Source of the DNA: Methanobrevibacter arboriphilus
Lineage (GTDB): Archaea; Methanobacteriota; Methanobacteria; Methanobacteriales; Methanobacteriaceae
Reading direction: 5' to 3'
NCBI RefSeq assembly: GCF_019669925.1
Contig: NZ_AP019779.1
Location: 1,255,001-1,319,000 of the forward strand
Length of the DNA stretch: 64,000 nt
Positions 1 through 9,197 of this stretch are shown here, in pieces. The notes beneath the pieces are model-generated. The model had not been told where the DNA came from. It worked only from the letters and a program-made list of their open reading frames with translations, and did not search any database. A program made the translations under genes and the position numbers. Each line of letters opens with the position of its first letter. Within the stretch, counting starts at the first letter, position 1.

Positions 1-244
1 TTTTTGAAGGATTGGTAGGTGGAGCAAAAATAACATCTTCAAGAGAATAGCTATTTACAATCTGATCTTCAAGATATCTCTCATGTTGCCAATTATTTAA
101 AACAATTTCAAGTGGATCAGTCAATGAAACAATTTTTTCACCATCAAAATAACCACTTTTAATATTAGAGGAATTAAAAGAACAATTCATAATATCATTA
201 TCATCACCAAGAAAATCATTGACAAAAAATCTTAAAAACTTCAT
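1..244 (-). CDS. Fumarylacetoacetate hydrolase (FAH) family protein, N-terminal part
   Basis: Open frame running off the left edge; about 81 residues are visible. It begins MKFLRFFVNDF at 244 behind a GAGGAA Shine-Dalgarno. The visible part matches the N-terminal domain of FAH-family hydrolases/isomerases: a strand-rich start, then VIFAPPTNPSK, the usual lead-in to the catalytic domain (family pattern APxxPSKIVCVGLNY). The metal-binding catalytic core lies outside the window, so the substrate cannot be named. It sits 33 bases downstream of hisG on the same strand and may be co-transcribed with it. Family call is fairly firm, function unknown. Confidence 0.7.
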   Translation of the reverse strand, partial: MKFLRFFVNDFLGDDNDIMNCSFNSSNIKSGYFDGEKIVSLTDPLEIVLNNWQHERYLEDQIVNSYSLEDVIFAPPTNPSK

Positions 245-277
245 ATAATTCCTCATCAGTATTTAATAATGAATAAT

Positions 278-1150
278 TTAAATAATCCTTTCTATAGGTA
301 CAACTAATATATCTCTAGCACCTGAATTTTTAAGTTTATTTACAAGATCAAAAACTTCTTCCTCATCTACAACAGCTTGAACCGCTACAGTATCTTCTCT
401 ATCAGATAAAACTTCTGAAACAGTAGGCCCAGTCATTGAAGGCATTAAATCTTTAATAATTTGTAAATTATCCTTTGAAACATTCATCATTAGCAATTTT
501 TTCCTTTCTGCTTCAATAACACCGTTAATACTAATATTAACAGTGTCTATAAGATTTTTCTTTTCATTATTGTTAAAATATTCATTTTTATTAGCAATGA
601 GCTTTATTGAGCTATCTAAAATATTATCAATAATTTTAAGATGATTCATTTTTAAAGTAGTCCCAGTACTAGTTAAATCTGCTATAATATCAGCTATTCC
701 AATAAAAGGAGCTATTTCTGTTGAACCAGTAAGTTCAACAATTTTTGCATTAATTCCATGACTTTTAAGATAAGAATTAGTTAGATTAGGAAATTCAGTT
801 GCTACAACAATCTCTGATTTGATATCATCAAGAGAATTAATGTCAGAATCCTCAGGAGAAGCAAGAATTAAGCTTGTTTGACCAAATTTAAGATCTGTTA
901 AAATTTCAACATCAGAATTGCTTTCTTTGATTAAATCTAAGCCAGTAATTCCCATATCCACTATACCATCAGCTACAAATTCAGGAATATCAGCTGCACG
1001 AGCAAACATTACACTAATATCAGAATTATGAGTGTTTGAAAATAATTTTCTATTAGAAGCATCTTTAAGTCCAAGACCAGCTTTTTCTAAAATAGCTACT
1101 GCAGGGTCACTGATTCGACCTTTAGAAGGAATTGCAATTTTAATTTTCAT
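278..1150 (-). CDS. hisG: ATP phosphoribosyltransferase, long (HisG-L) form
   Basis: First enzyme of histidine biosynthesis, condensing ATP with PRPP to phosphoribosyl-ATP. The 290-residue product starts MKIKIAIPSKGRI, the conserved HisG N-terminus, contains the DMGITGLDLI segment of the periplasmic-binding-protein-like catalytic fold, and carries GSTEIAP and DLTSTGTTL, the PRPP-binding region. Residues from about 215 to 290 form the ferredoxin-like regulatory domain that in the long form binds histidine, so the enzyme should work without HisZ and be feedback inhibited. AAGGAG lies 7 bases before the ATG. hisB is 56 kb away in this window, so his genes are scattered. Confidence 0.95.
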   Translation of the reverse strand: MKIKIAIPSKGRISDPAVAILEKAGLGLKDASNRKLFSNTHNSDISVMFARAADIPEFVADGIVDMGITGLDLIKESNSDVEILTDLKFGQTSLILASPEDSDINSLDDIKSEIVVATEFPNLTNSYLKSHGINAKIVELTGSTEIAPFIGIADIIADLTSTGTTLKMNHLKIIDNILDSSIKLIANKNEYFNNNEKKNLIDTVNISINGVIEAERKKLLMMNVSKDNLQIIKDLMPSMTGPTVSEVLSDREDTVAVQAVVDEEEVFDLVNKLKNSGARDILVVPIERII

Positions 1151-1180
1151 TATTTCTCCTTATCATATCTATTTTTAGTT

Positions 1181-1375
1181 ATTATATAAGTTTATACGAT
1201 TTTATATAAACCCATATGATTGTATGATTTTATATAAGTTTATGTAAGTTTATATAAGTTTATATGAGCTTATATGAGCTTATATGAGTTATATAATTCA
1301 TTGAAGTTTATGTAAGTTTATGTAAGTTTGTATGAGTCTATATGAGCCTATATGATTTAGTATGAATTATTATGG
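1181..1375. repeat. Degenerate short tandem repeat between hisG and the deaminase gene
   Basis: About 20 imperfect copies of a 10-11 base unit close to TATAAGTTTA / TATGAGCTTA, e.g. three successive TATATGAGCT-like units near 1265-1290 and two GTTTATGTAA units near 1310-1325. The rest of the 488-base gap (1376-1638) is simple ATAAT/AAAATAAT low-complexity DNA. Both flanking genes point away from this gap, so it must hold both promoters. I see no ORF or structured RNA. Confidence 0.6.
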
Positions 1376-1638
1376 TTTTATAATAGATATAATTTATATA
1401 ATTTTATATTGTTATTTTTATTATAATATTATTATTTTTATTAATATTATATTAAATATCACGTTATATAAAATAATAGATTAGTATCATAAGATTACAA
1501 ATAATAATAAAAATAATATAAAATAATAATAAAAATAAAAATAATAATAAAAGATAATAATATAAAATAATAAAATAATTACTACATATAAATAAAAACT
1601 ATTTATTATATATCAAGCATTGATAAATAGGCGATACA

Positions 1639-2982
1639 ATGGAAACGAAAAATATTCTAATTAAAAGTGCAACAATACTAAATCCAAAATCAGCTGAAAA
1701 AGATAACATAGAGGCTTTTAGAGGGAATTTATTAATCGAAAACGATAAAATAGCTGAAATATCTAAAAAAAATGATGAACCCATAAATTCAAAAGGTGTA
1801 GAAAAGATTATTGATGGAGAAAACAAAATATTAATGCCCGGATTAATTAACACACATACACACATGTCTATGAATCTTTTTAGAGGGTTAGCTGATGATA
1901 TGGCTCTTGATGAATGGTTAAACAATCATATATGGCCAACTGAAGCTGGATTAAATGGAGAATATTGCTATGATGGTGCACTTTTAGCAATTGCAGAAAT
2001 GATTAAATCTGGTACAACAACCTTCAATGATATGTATTTTTTCATGGAAGATGTAGCTAAAGCTGTAGATGAATCAGGGATAAGGGGATGTCTTTCTTAT
2101 GGAATGATCGACTTTGGTGATGAAGAAAAACGTGAAAATGAATTTAAAGAAAACATAAATCTAATAAAAAATTGTAATAATACTGCTGAAGGAAGAATAA
2201 AAACATTTTTTGGACCACATGCAACATTTACAGCATCAAAAGAGTTATTAGAAAGAGTAAGGTATGAAGCCAATAAATATAATGTTGGAATCCACATCCA
2301 CATGAATGAAACAAAAAAAGAAATTGAAGATGTTAAAGAAGCTACTGGAAAACTTCCATTTGAATATTTAGAAGATATTGGATTTTTAGATAGTGATGTT
2401 TTAGCTGCACATGGAGTATGGTTGTCTAAAGAAGAAATAGAAATTATAAAAAAAAGAGATGTTAAAATATCTCATAATCCGTGTAGTAATATGAAATTAG
2501 CTTCAGGAATAGCTCCAGTTCAAGAATTATTATCAAAAAATATATGTGTAGGGCTTGGAACTGATAGTGTAGCTTCAAATAATAATTTAGATATGTTTGA
2601 AGAGATGAAATTTGCTTCACTTCTTCAAAAAGTAAATACTATGAATCCTGAAGCTTTAAATTCTAATCAAACAATAAAAATGGCAACAATTAATGGAGCT
2701 AATGCTTTAAATCTCGAAAAAGAGATAGGTTCAATTGAAATTGGTAAAAAAGCAGATTTAATATTAATAGATAATAAATCAGTTAATTTAAATCCAATGA
2801 GTGAAAAGATTAGTTCAAATCTTGTTTATTCAGCTAATGGATCTAATGTGAATACAACCATTTGTAATGGTAAAATTTTGATGGAAGATAGGAAATTACT
2901 AACATTAAATGAAAGTAAGATTATTGAAAAAGCTAATAAATCTATTAAAAAGTTAAAAGAAATAAGAGAAGAATTAAAATAA
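1639..2982 (+). CDS. dadD: 5'-deoxyadenosine / S-adenosylhomocysteine / MTA deaminase (amidohydrolase)
   Basis: 447-residue amidohydrolase-superfamily deaminase. Metal ligands are visible: HTH at residues 73-75, the IHIHMNET His, the AAHGVW His and the Asp of GLGTDS. The SMNLFRGLADDM segment after the first motif is typical of the MtaD/DadD group, which in methanogens deaminates 5'-deoxyadenosine made by radical SAM enzymes as well as SAH and MTA. The family links it to salvage of SAM by-products. Monocistronic, facing away from hisG. The exact preferred substrate cannot be told from sequence, and older annotation would say guanine/chlorohydrolase-like. Confidence 0.85.
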   Translation: METKNILIKSATILNPKSAEKDNIEAFRGNLLIENDKIAEISKKNDEPINSKGVEKIIDGENKILMPGLINTHTHMSMNLFRGLADDMALDEWLNNHIWPTEAGLNGEYCYDGALLAIAEMIKSGTTTFNDMYFFMEDVAKAVDESGIRGCLSYGMIDFGDEEKRENEFKENINLIKNCNNTAEGRIKTFFGPHATFTASKELLERVRYEANKYNVGIHIHMNETKKEIEDVKEATGKLPFEYLEDIGFLDSDVLAAHGVWLSKEEIEIIKKRDVKISHNPCSNMKLASGIAPVQELLSKNICVGLGTDSVASNNNLDMFEEMKFASLLQKVNTMNPEALNSNQTIKMATINGANALNLEKEIGSIEIGKKADLILIDNKSVNLNPMSEKISSNLVYSANGSNVNTTICNGKILMEDRKLLTLNESKIIEKANKSIKKLKEIREELK

Positions 2983-3061
2983 GTAATAAAAAATTGAAGA
3001 TATAATACAAGATCACCTAATTACACATCTTACCTACTTAAAATCTTATCTACTTCAAATA

Positions 3062-4711
3062 TTACCTACTTACACATTTAACACTATGATTCTTATTCAT
3101 TACAATACTCTTTTTCCATTCTTCTTTTGTATCAGGGAAATCCTCCCTAAAATGAGCTCCACGACTTTCTTTTCTAATTAAAGCTGATTTTACAGTTAAT
3201 TCAGCAATTTCAACCATGTTAATAACTTCTAAAGCTTCTTGAAGCCCTTTATTATAATGTGTTTCATTATTAATATCCATATCATTTAATTTTTCTTTTA
3301 ATGTCTTAATATGAGATGAAGCTTCTTTTAAGTCTTTTTCATTTCTGATTATAGCTACTTTATCCCACATTAAATTTTGAAGCTCTTTTTTAATTTCAAA
3401 TGGTAGAATAGATCCTTTTTTAAATAGTTTATCTATTCTATCAATTTCATTTTTGATTTCTTCATTGTTAATTTCAAAGTCAGAGCTTTTTGCAGCTTTT
3501 GATGCTGAAATTCCTGCTCTTTTTCCAAATACTTGGGTATCAGCTAATGCATTTCCACCAAGACGATTAGCTCCATGAACTCCACCAGCAGCTTCTCCTG
3601 CGGCAAATAAATTGTTAACAGTGGATCTACAGTTTTCATCAATTCTAACTCCACCCATAAAATGATGAGCAGTTGGAGCTACTTCCATAGGTTGTTTTCT
3701 TATATCAACACCAACATCAAGGAACTGAAAAAGCATTGTTTCAAGTTTTTCCTCAATAACCTCATCATCAAGATGAGTAACATCAAGATAAACTCCTCCA
3801 TTTTCATTTCCACGTCCACATCTTATTTCATTATAAATAGCTCTTGAAACAACATCACGAGTGGCTAATTCTTTTCTATCATCATAATTACCCATGAAAC
3901 GCTCATTATTTTTGTTTAAAAGAATCCCTCCTTCACCACGAACAGCTTCTGTAACAAGAATTCCTTTTCTTGAATCAGGGTATAACATTCCAGTTGGATG
4001 AAATTGAATTTCCTCCATATCAATAAGGTCTGCTCCCACATTGTAAGCTAATGCAAAGCCATCTCCATTTTTTTGAAGTGTATTAGAAGTTACTGGATAA
4101 AGTTGACCAGCTCCACCAGTAGCTAATATAACAGCTTTTGATTGGAAAAAAATGATTTCTGAATTTTTTAAAGATAATCCCCCTGCACCAATAACTTTTT
4201 GTTTAGAATCATCCAGTATCAGTGAAGTTATCATAACTTCATCAATTGTAGGAATTTTTTTCTTTATTATCTCCTCTTTTAAAGCCATCATTATCTCATG
4301 ACCAGTTCTATCACCTTGAAAACAAGTTCTCCTGAATGTTTGACCTCCAAATGGTCTTTGATTTAGTTCACCTGAATCTTGTCTATCAAAAAGAGCACCA
4401 TACTCTTCAAGATCGATTAATCTATCTGTAGCTTCATCTACTAATATTCTTGCTAATTTAGAATCATTAAGATAGCTACCACCTTTTATAGTATCTTTAA
4501 AATGAATATCCTTAGTATCTTCCTCATCAACAAATGCAAAAGCTGCATTGTAACCTCCTTCAGCCATTCCAGTACAACCTGATCTAAATGAAAGTCCTTT
4601 AGAAACTATCAAAGGATTAAGACCATTATTAGAAATTTCGATTGCTGCACGGCATCCAGCCCCCCCTGAGCCAATAATAAGAACATCTGATTTAATAATT
4701 CTAGTTTCCAT
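3062..4711 (-). CDS. tfrA: CoM/CoB-dependent fumarate reductase subunit A (flavoprotein)
   Basis: Flavoprotein of the succinate dehydrogenase/fumarate reductase family, 549 residues, close to the length of methanogen TfrA. The FAD-binding GSGGAGCRAA is at residues 13-22; FHPTGMLYP, RGEGGILLN and HHFMGGVRID are the conserved active-site and FAD contacts, and the C-terminal RGAHFREDFP motif is present. In methanogens the TfrAB complex reduces fumarate with CoM-SH and CoB-SH, giving succinate and the heterodisulfide in the cytoplasm. No tfrB (Fe-S/CCG subunit) lies next to it, in line with unlinked tfrA and tfrB elsewhere. No Shine-Dalgarno is visible; a TATA box 26 bases upstream suggests a leaderless mRNA. 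An L-aspartate oxidase or other paralogue is the less likely alternative. Confidence 0.85.
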   Translation of the reverse strand: METRIIKSDVLIIGSGGAGCRAAIEISNNGLNPLIVSKGLSFRSGCTGMAEGGYNAAFAFVDEEDTKDIHFKDTIKGGSYLNDSKLARILVDEATDRLIDLEEYGALFDRQDSGELNQRPFGGQTFRRTCFQGDRTGHEIMMALKEEIIKKKIPTIDEVMITSLILDDSKQKVIGAGGLSLKNSEIIFFQSKAVILATGGAGQLYPVTSNTLQKNGDGFALAYNVGADLIDMEEIQFHPTGMLYPDSRKGILVTEAVRGEGGILLNKNNERFMGNYDDRKELATRDVVSRAIYNEIRCGRGNENGGVYLDVTHLDDEVIEEKLETMLFQFLDVGVDIRKQPMEVAPTAHHFMGGVRIDENCRSTVNNLFAAGEAAGGVHGANRLGGNALADTQVFGKRAGISASKAAKSSDFEINNEEIKNEIDRIDKLFKKGSILPFEIKKELQNLMWDKVAIIRNEKDLKEASSHIKTLKEKLNDMDINNETHYNKGLQEALEVINMVEIAELTVKSALIRKESRGAHFREDFPDTKEEWKKSIVMNKNHSVKCVSR

Positions 4712-4731
4712 AATAATAATATTTGATATTA

Positions 4732-4741
4732 ATTTTATAAA
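4732..4741 (-). promoter_or_regulatory. TATA box of tfrA, leaderless arrangement
   Basis: TTTATAAAAT on the minus strand, centred about 26 bases before the tfrA ATG at 4711, which would put the transcription start on or next to the start codon. There is no Shine-Dalgarno between them. This fits a leaderless transcript. Confidence 0.45.
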
Positions 4742-5164
4742 TATTTTTATAAAATTATAATAGTATTATGAGATTATAATAGTTTTATAAAGCTATACTA
4801 TTTTATAAAATTATGAAAAAGTATTAAATGTTTATAGTATATTAAAGATATAAATTATAAAAATATAAAATTAAAATAATGATTAAATTAAGGATATACT
4901 AATTAAGGACATAAATAATAATAGTTAAAATAATGACATGAATAATACTAATCAAATGATATATTTAATAATCAATAGTAGTATTATGTAATAATATAAA
5001 TGTTTTTTAAATATAAATATATTTTAAATATAAATGCCTTTTAATTGTCAAAAGAATATTTTTCAATATTATCAAAAAATATTAAATAGAATAAAAATAA
5101 TCTATTAAACTAAATCATTATCAAATAATCGAATCATGAAGTAATTATATCAGGAGGAACTATA
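4742..5164. other. Intergenic region between divergent tfrA and sepS
   Basis: About 420 bases of AT-rich DNA separating two divergently transcribed genes. It contains several TATA-like stretches, for example near 4996-5030 with ATAAATATA repeated, and ends with the AGGAGG Shine-Dalgarno of sepS at 5152-5157. I see no ORF, hairpin or RNA gene. Confidence 0.4.
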
Positions 5165-6829
5165 TTGGATAAGAAAAAGATTATAAAATTAGCTAAAAAA
5201 GATTTTGAACGTGCTTGGGTTGAATCTGGAAATTTAGTAAAAAAATCACATCCCGATAAAGAATATCCTAGATTAAAATATGAAATAGGAAAATCACATA
5301 TCTTAAATGATACAATAGCAATGCTTCGTGAAGCATACCTTAGACTTGGTTTCAGCGAAGCTGTTAATCCTTTATTTATTGATAAAAATGATGTTTACAA
5401 ACAGTTTGGTCCTGAAGCCCCAGCTGTTCTTGATAGATGTTTTTATTTAGCAGGGTTACCTCGTCCAGATATTGGAATAGGTGTAGATAAAATAAATTAT
5501 ATCAAAAAGCTTGGAAAAGATATTAATGATGAAAAAATAGCTAAACTCCAAGAAGTTTTTAGAGGATACAAAAAAGGATATCTTGATGGAGACGACCTTG
5601 TATTGAAAGTTTCTGAAGCACTTGAAATAGACAATGAAGAAGGATTAAGTATTCTTGAAAAAGTTTTTCCTGAGATTAAAGATTTAATGCCTATTGCAAG
5701 TAACACTACACTTAGATCCCATATGACTTCAGGATGGTTCATATCACTTGAAAAGATGGTTAAAAAATCTAAAACCCCATTAAAAATGTTTTCAATAGAT
5801 AGATGTTTTAGAAGAGAGCAAAAAGAAGACTCTAGTCATCTTATGACCTACCATTCAGCATCATGTGTTATTGTAGATGATGAAGTGACTCTTGACATGG
5901 GGAAAGCTATTTCAGAAGCATTACTTGAGTATTTTGGATTTTCTAAATTTAAATTTGTTCCTGATGAAAAAAAATCTAAATATTATATTCCAGAAACACA
6001 AACTGAAGTTTATGGATATCATCCTAAATTAAATGAATGGGTTGAAATAGCTACCTTTGGACTTTATTCCCCAATAGCTCTTTCAAAATATGGAATTGAA
6101 AAAGAAGTGATGAATCTTGGTTTAGGTGTTGAAAGAATAGCTATGGTTTTAAATCAGATAAATGATGTTAGAAACTTAGTATATCCACAATTATATCAAA
6201 AATTAGAGCTTAATGATCGTGATATAGCTACAATGCTAAATTATAATTACTACCCTGTTACAGAAGAAGGACAATCTCTAATGGAGAATATTTTAAATGT
6301 TTGGACCAGTGAAAAGGACTGTAATTCTCCTTGTGAGTTTACAATCTTTGAAGGAGAATTCTTAAATAAAGAAATATCAGTTAAAGCTTTTGAAGGAGAA
6401 AATAATGCTAAACTTCTTGGTCCTGCTTCAACAAACCATGTTTATATTTATGATGGAAATATTCTTGGTATTCCAGAAAACATAGAGGTAAGTATTAAGA
6501 AAGTTGAGTTAAATCCTCAAGAATATAATGAAAAAGATATTATAAATGAAATACCAGATGATACAAAAATTATTTATGATGCAGTTAAAAATGGTGTTCC
6601 AACCAATATACGATATATAGATGCATTAAGTGCAAAAACAGCTTATAAAATTGAAGAGGCAGTTCTTAGTAGATCAGAAGATTTAATATTTAGAAATACA
6701 ATTGCAAGAGCTTTATCAGATGTTAATCTAAAGCTAGATACTATTGCTATGAATTATATAAATAATGAAAATAAATTAATTGATATTAGAGGACCTATAT
6801 TTTCTACTATAAAATTAGAAATTAAATAA
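5165..6829 (+). CDS. sepS: O-phosphoserine--tRNA(Cys) ligase (SepRS)
   Basis: Class II aminoacyl-tRNA synthetase of 554 residues that charges tRNA-Cys with O-phosphoserine; SepCysS then converts it to Cys-tRNA. This is the two-step route typical of methanogens. Class II motifs are visible: FGPEAPAVLDR in motif 1/early core, FSIDRCFRREQ (motif 2) with the phosphoserine-pocket-like HLMTYHSASC after it, and GLGVERIAM (motif 3). Translation starts at TTG, supported by AGGAGG 7 bases upstream and absence of an earlier ATG. ribK follows after 26 bases and is probably co-transcribed. Confidence 0.95.
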   Translation: MDKKKIIKLAKKDFERAWVESGNLVKKSHPDKEYPRLKYEIGKSHILNDTIAMLREAYLRLGFSEAVNPLFIDKNDVYKQFGPEAPAVLDRCFYLAGLPRPDIGIGVDKINYIKKLGKDINDEKIAKLQEVFRGYKKGYLDGDDLVLKVSEALEIDNEEGLSILEKVFPEIKDLMPIASNTTLRSHMTSGWFISLEKMVKKSKTPLKMFSIDRCFRREQKEDSSHLMTYHSASCVIVDDEVTLDMGKAISEALLEYFGFSKFKFVPDEKKSKYYIPETQTEVYGYHPKLNEWVEIATFGLYSPIALSKYGIEKEVMNLGLGVERIAMVLNQINDVRNLVYPQLYQKLELNDRDIATMLNYNYYPVTEEGQSLMENILNVWTSEKDCNSPCEFTIFEGEFLNKEISVKAFEGENNAKLLGPASTNHVYIYDGNILGIPENIEVSIKKVELNPQEYNEKDIINEIPDDTKIIYDAVKNGVPTNIRYIDALSAKTAYKIEEAVLSRSEDLIFRNTIARALSDVNLKLDTIAMNYINNENKLIDIRGPIFSTIKLEIK

Positions 6830-6855
6830 TGATTTAAAAGATTATGATGGTTATT

Positions 6856-7254
6856 ATGGAAATCAAAGGATCAGTAGCTACAGGATATGGAAAAGGAGCG
6901 TATTTTTTAGGACAAAAATTTTATAAGTCAAAATTCAATGAAAAATGTGGTTTTACACCCTACCCTGGAACGCTTAATATAGTTGTTCCTGAAAAATATT
7001 TGGACTCAATAAAAAGAATAAAGTCAAATACTAACAATATTATAAAGCCAAGAGAAGGTTTTGGTGGTGTTAGATATATTAAAGCTACATTAAAAGATCT
7101 AGCTACTCAAAATACTGTTACTGGAGCTATTGTATTCCCAGATAAAACCACACATGAAGAAAATTATCTAGAATTTATAGCAAAAGAAAATCTTAGAAAA
7201 AAATTTGATCTAAAAGACGAAGATGAAGTTAAAATCAGTATTGATGAACAATAA
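6856..7254 (+). CDS. ribK: CTP-dependent riboflavin kinase
   Basis: Archaeal riboflavin kinase (MJ0056 family), which makes FMN using CTP rather than ATP. The conserved N-terminus MEIKGSVATGYGKGAYF, the FTPYPGTLN motif and GFGGVRYI are present. The 132-residue length from the ATG at 6856 equals the usual size; an in-frame ATG at 6844 would add four residues, but GATGGTTATT before the second ATG looks like the ribosome site. It lies 26 bases after sepS and 229 before ribB, so riboflavin supply and its conversion to FMN are encoded side by side. Confidence 0.93.
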   Translation: MEIKGSVATGYGKGAYFLGQKFYKSKFNEKCGFTPYPGTLNIVVPEKYLDSIKRIKSNTNNIIKPREGFGGVRYIKATLKDLATQNTVTGAIVFPDKTTHEENYLEFIAKENLRKKFDLKDEDEVKISIDEQ

Positions 7255-7483
7255 AGTAATAATAAATATTTATTAATGAAAAATTATTAGAATTATAAAA
7301 ATAATAAAAATTGATTATAAAAAATTCAAAATAATAAAAAATCAATGCATAAATAATTATTAAAAATTTTTTAAGAATAATAAAAAATTGATTATAAAAA
7401 TATAGGAATAATAAAGAATTAATGAATAATAAAAATTATATAGGTTTGAAATAATAGATATAAAAATAATAAATGGTGAAATC

Positions 7484-8152
7484 ATGTTAAAAAAAGCATT
7501 AAAAGCATTACAAAATGGTGAATTTGTTCTTATGTATGATGATGAGAAAAGAGAAAGTGAAACTGACATGATTATAGGAGCAGAATTCGTTGGAGCTAAA
7601 GAAGTAGCTACCATGAGAAATGATGCTGGAGGTTTGATTTGTTGCTGTATTCATCCAGAATACTGTGATAGTCTTGGATTACCATTTATGACTGATATAA
7701 TGGATGTAGCTAAAGAAAAATACCCAATCCTTGGAAAATTAACTCCAAATGATATTCCCTATGATGAAAGATCATCATTTTCTGTTTGGGCAAATCACAG
7801 GAAAACATTCACTGGAATAACTGATAATGACAGAGCTCTTACAATAAATAAAATGGCTCAAATGTGTAAAGAAGAAAGATTTGATGATTTTGGAAAAGAA
7901 TTTAGATCTCCAGGCCATGTATCCTTACTTAGAGGAGCAGATAATCTTTTAAAAAACAGACAAGGACATACTGAGATAAGCTTAGCTATGGGTGAAATGG
8001 CTGGAATAACACCTGTAACCGTTGTTTGTGAAATGATGGACGGCAATACTGGTGAAGCAAGGTCTGTAGCTGATGCAGAAGACTATGCTGAAGAACATGG
8101 TTTAATATTCATGGATGGAAATATAGTTATAGAAGAATACCTAAAAGATTAA
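7484..8152 (+). CDS. ribB: 3,4-dihydroxy-2-butanone 4-phosphate synthase
   Basis: Converts ribulose 5-phosphate to dihydroxybutanone phosphate and formate, giving the four-carbon unit of riboflavin and hence of F420 precursors and flavins. The 222-residue single-domain archaeal form shows DEKRESETDMI (the acidic active-site loop), the MRNDAGGLIC segment and the GHTEISLAM motif with the catalytic His-Thr-Glu. No GTP cyclohydrolase II domain is fused. GGTGAAATC precedes the ATG. The 229-base gap to ribK is AT-rich and probably contains its own promoter. Confidence 0.95.
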   Translation: MLKKALKALQNGEFVLMYDDEKRESETDMIIGAEFVGAKEVATMRNDAGGLICCCIHPEYCDSLGLPFMTDIMDVAKEKYPILGKLTPNDIPYDERSSFSVWANHRKTFTGITDNDRALTINKMAQMCKEERFDDFGKEFRSPGHVSLLRGADNLLKNRQGHTEISLAMGEMAGITPVTVVCEMMDGNTGEARSVADAEDYAEEHGLIFMDGNIVIEEYLKD

Positions 8153-8378
8153 AAAATATAAAAGACTTTTTTAATCTTAAAATCTTTATTATTATCTAAT
8201 ACAACATATCAAGAATATTTTTAATTTTGAGAATATTTTTAATAAATTATTTTTAATTAATCTACTATTTTTAGCTTATTTTACTTTTTTAATCTACAAA
8301 CTATTATTATATTTAATTAAAAATAAAAATAATAGATAATCTAGCAAAATTTAGATAACATCAAGAAACTATTATATT

Positions 8379-9044
8379 CTAACTAAACTCTATTATATAC
8401 AACAAAACCCCATTTAAATCAGTTTTTAAGTTATTAAAAAAATTACTTACAATATTAAATAAATTTTCAAAAGAAAATCTAAATAGATTAAAAAATGATT
8501 CTGGAATATTTGAAAATCCCTCACTTTTATCTATTCCACGTTTTACAGATTCAATCTCTTTTATATTCTGATTATCATTCTTATAAATAATTTTCATTTT
8601 ATTATTTTTATTGTGTTTATTGTGTTTATTATGTTTAAATTGTAGATTGTTCTCAATAATAAAATTTTGATTAGAATTAATAAGAAACAAATTGGAGTTT
8701 AAATTGCCCTGAATTATGAAATTAGGGGAAAAATGGATAGGAGTTATCTTAGTAGGCAATTTTGACACATGAAAAGGATGGCAACCTAATCCTATTGGTT
8801 TAATCAATTTGATAGGATGGCAACCAACTCCTATTTGTAAAACTGGATTAAATAATGTTAAATTAACTATTTCACTTCCATTTGAAGAATTTAAATCAGG
8901 ATAAGAAATATCTTTATTAGATGAATTATCATCTAAGTCTAAAGTTTCCTGTCCATTATAATCATCGGTAGAATACACAAAAGAGACACTTATAAAAAAT
9001 ATCAACAATATAAAACTAATTTTCCCAATAATAATTTTATTCAT
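8379..9044 (-). CDS. Secreted protein, paralogue of the next gene, with a duplicated GCHP motif
   Basis: 221 residues with a clear Sec signal peptide (MNKIIIGKISFILLIFF, likely cleavage after VYS). The N-terminal 40 residues (signal plus DDYNGQET) and the C-terminal 50 (FENLFN...DLNGV) match the neighbour at 9198-10175, while the middle differs completely. Here the middle is short and contains two GCHP motifs about 15 residues apart, within G(V/L)GCHP contexts, and is followed by a His/Asn/Lys run (HNKHNKHNKNN). No known domain recognised. Probably exported and held at the surface. A GAGTGGTTATT Shine-Dalgarno is shared with the paralogue. Function unknown. Confidence 0.75.
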   Translation of the reverse strand: MNKIIIGKISFILLIFFISVSFVYSTDDYNGQETLDLDDNSSNKDISYPDLNSSNGSEIVNLTLFNPVLQIGVGCHPIKLIKPIGLGCHPFHVSKLPTKITPIHFSPNFIIQGNLNSNLFLINSNQNFIIENNLQFKHNKHNKHNKNNKMKIIYKNDNQNIKEIESVKRGIDKSEGFSNIPESFFNLFRFSFENLFNIVSNFFNNLKTDLNGVLLYIIEFS

Positions 9045-9130
9045 AAATAACCACTCATTAAAATATTAATCATTATTAATTTAAATCAAAATTTACTTTA
9101 TTAATGTTATTAACTCCTTTCCACTTTTAA

Positions 9131-9143
9131 ACATTTATATACC
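9131..9143 (-). promoter_or_regulatory. TATA box upstream of the 221-residue secreted protein
   Basis: GGTATATAAATGT on the minus strand about 90 bases before the ATG at 9044; it is the best TATA match in the 153-base gap to the upstream paralogue and suggests the two genes have separate promoters. Mainly pattern-based. Confidence 0.4.
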
Positions 9144-9197
9144 CATTATAGTTAATAGAAAATAAATGAAAAATAAATAAATATAAAATAAGAATAT

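Noticed and set aside
7360-7614. 84-codon minus-strand frame overlapping ribB
   Set aside because: Shadow of ribB plus AT-rich spacer; no conserved motif or ribosome site.
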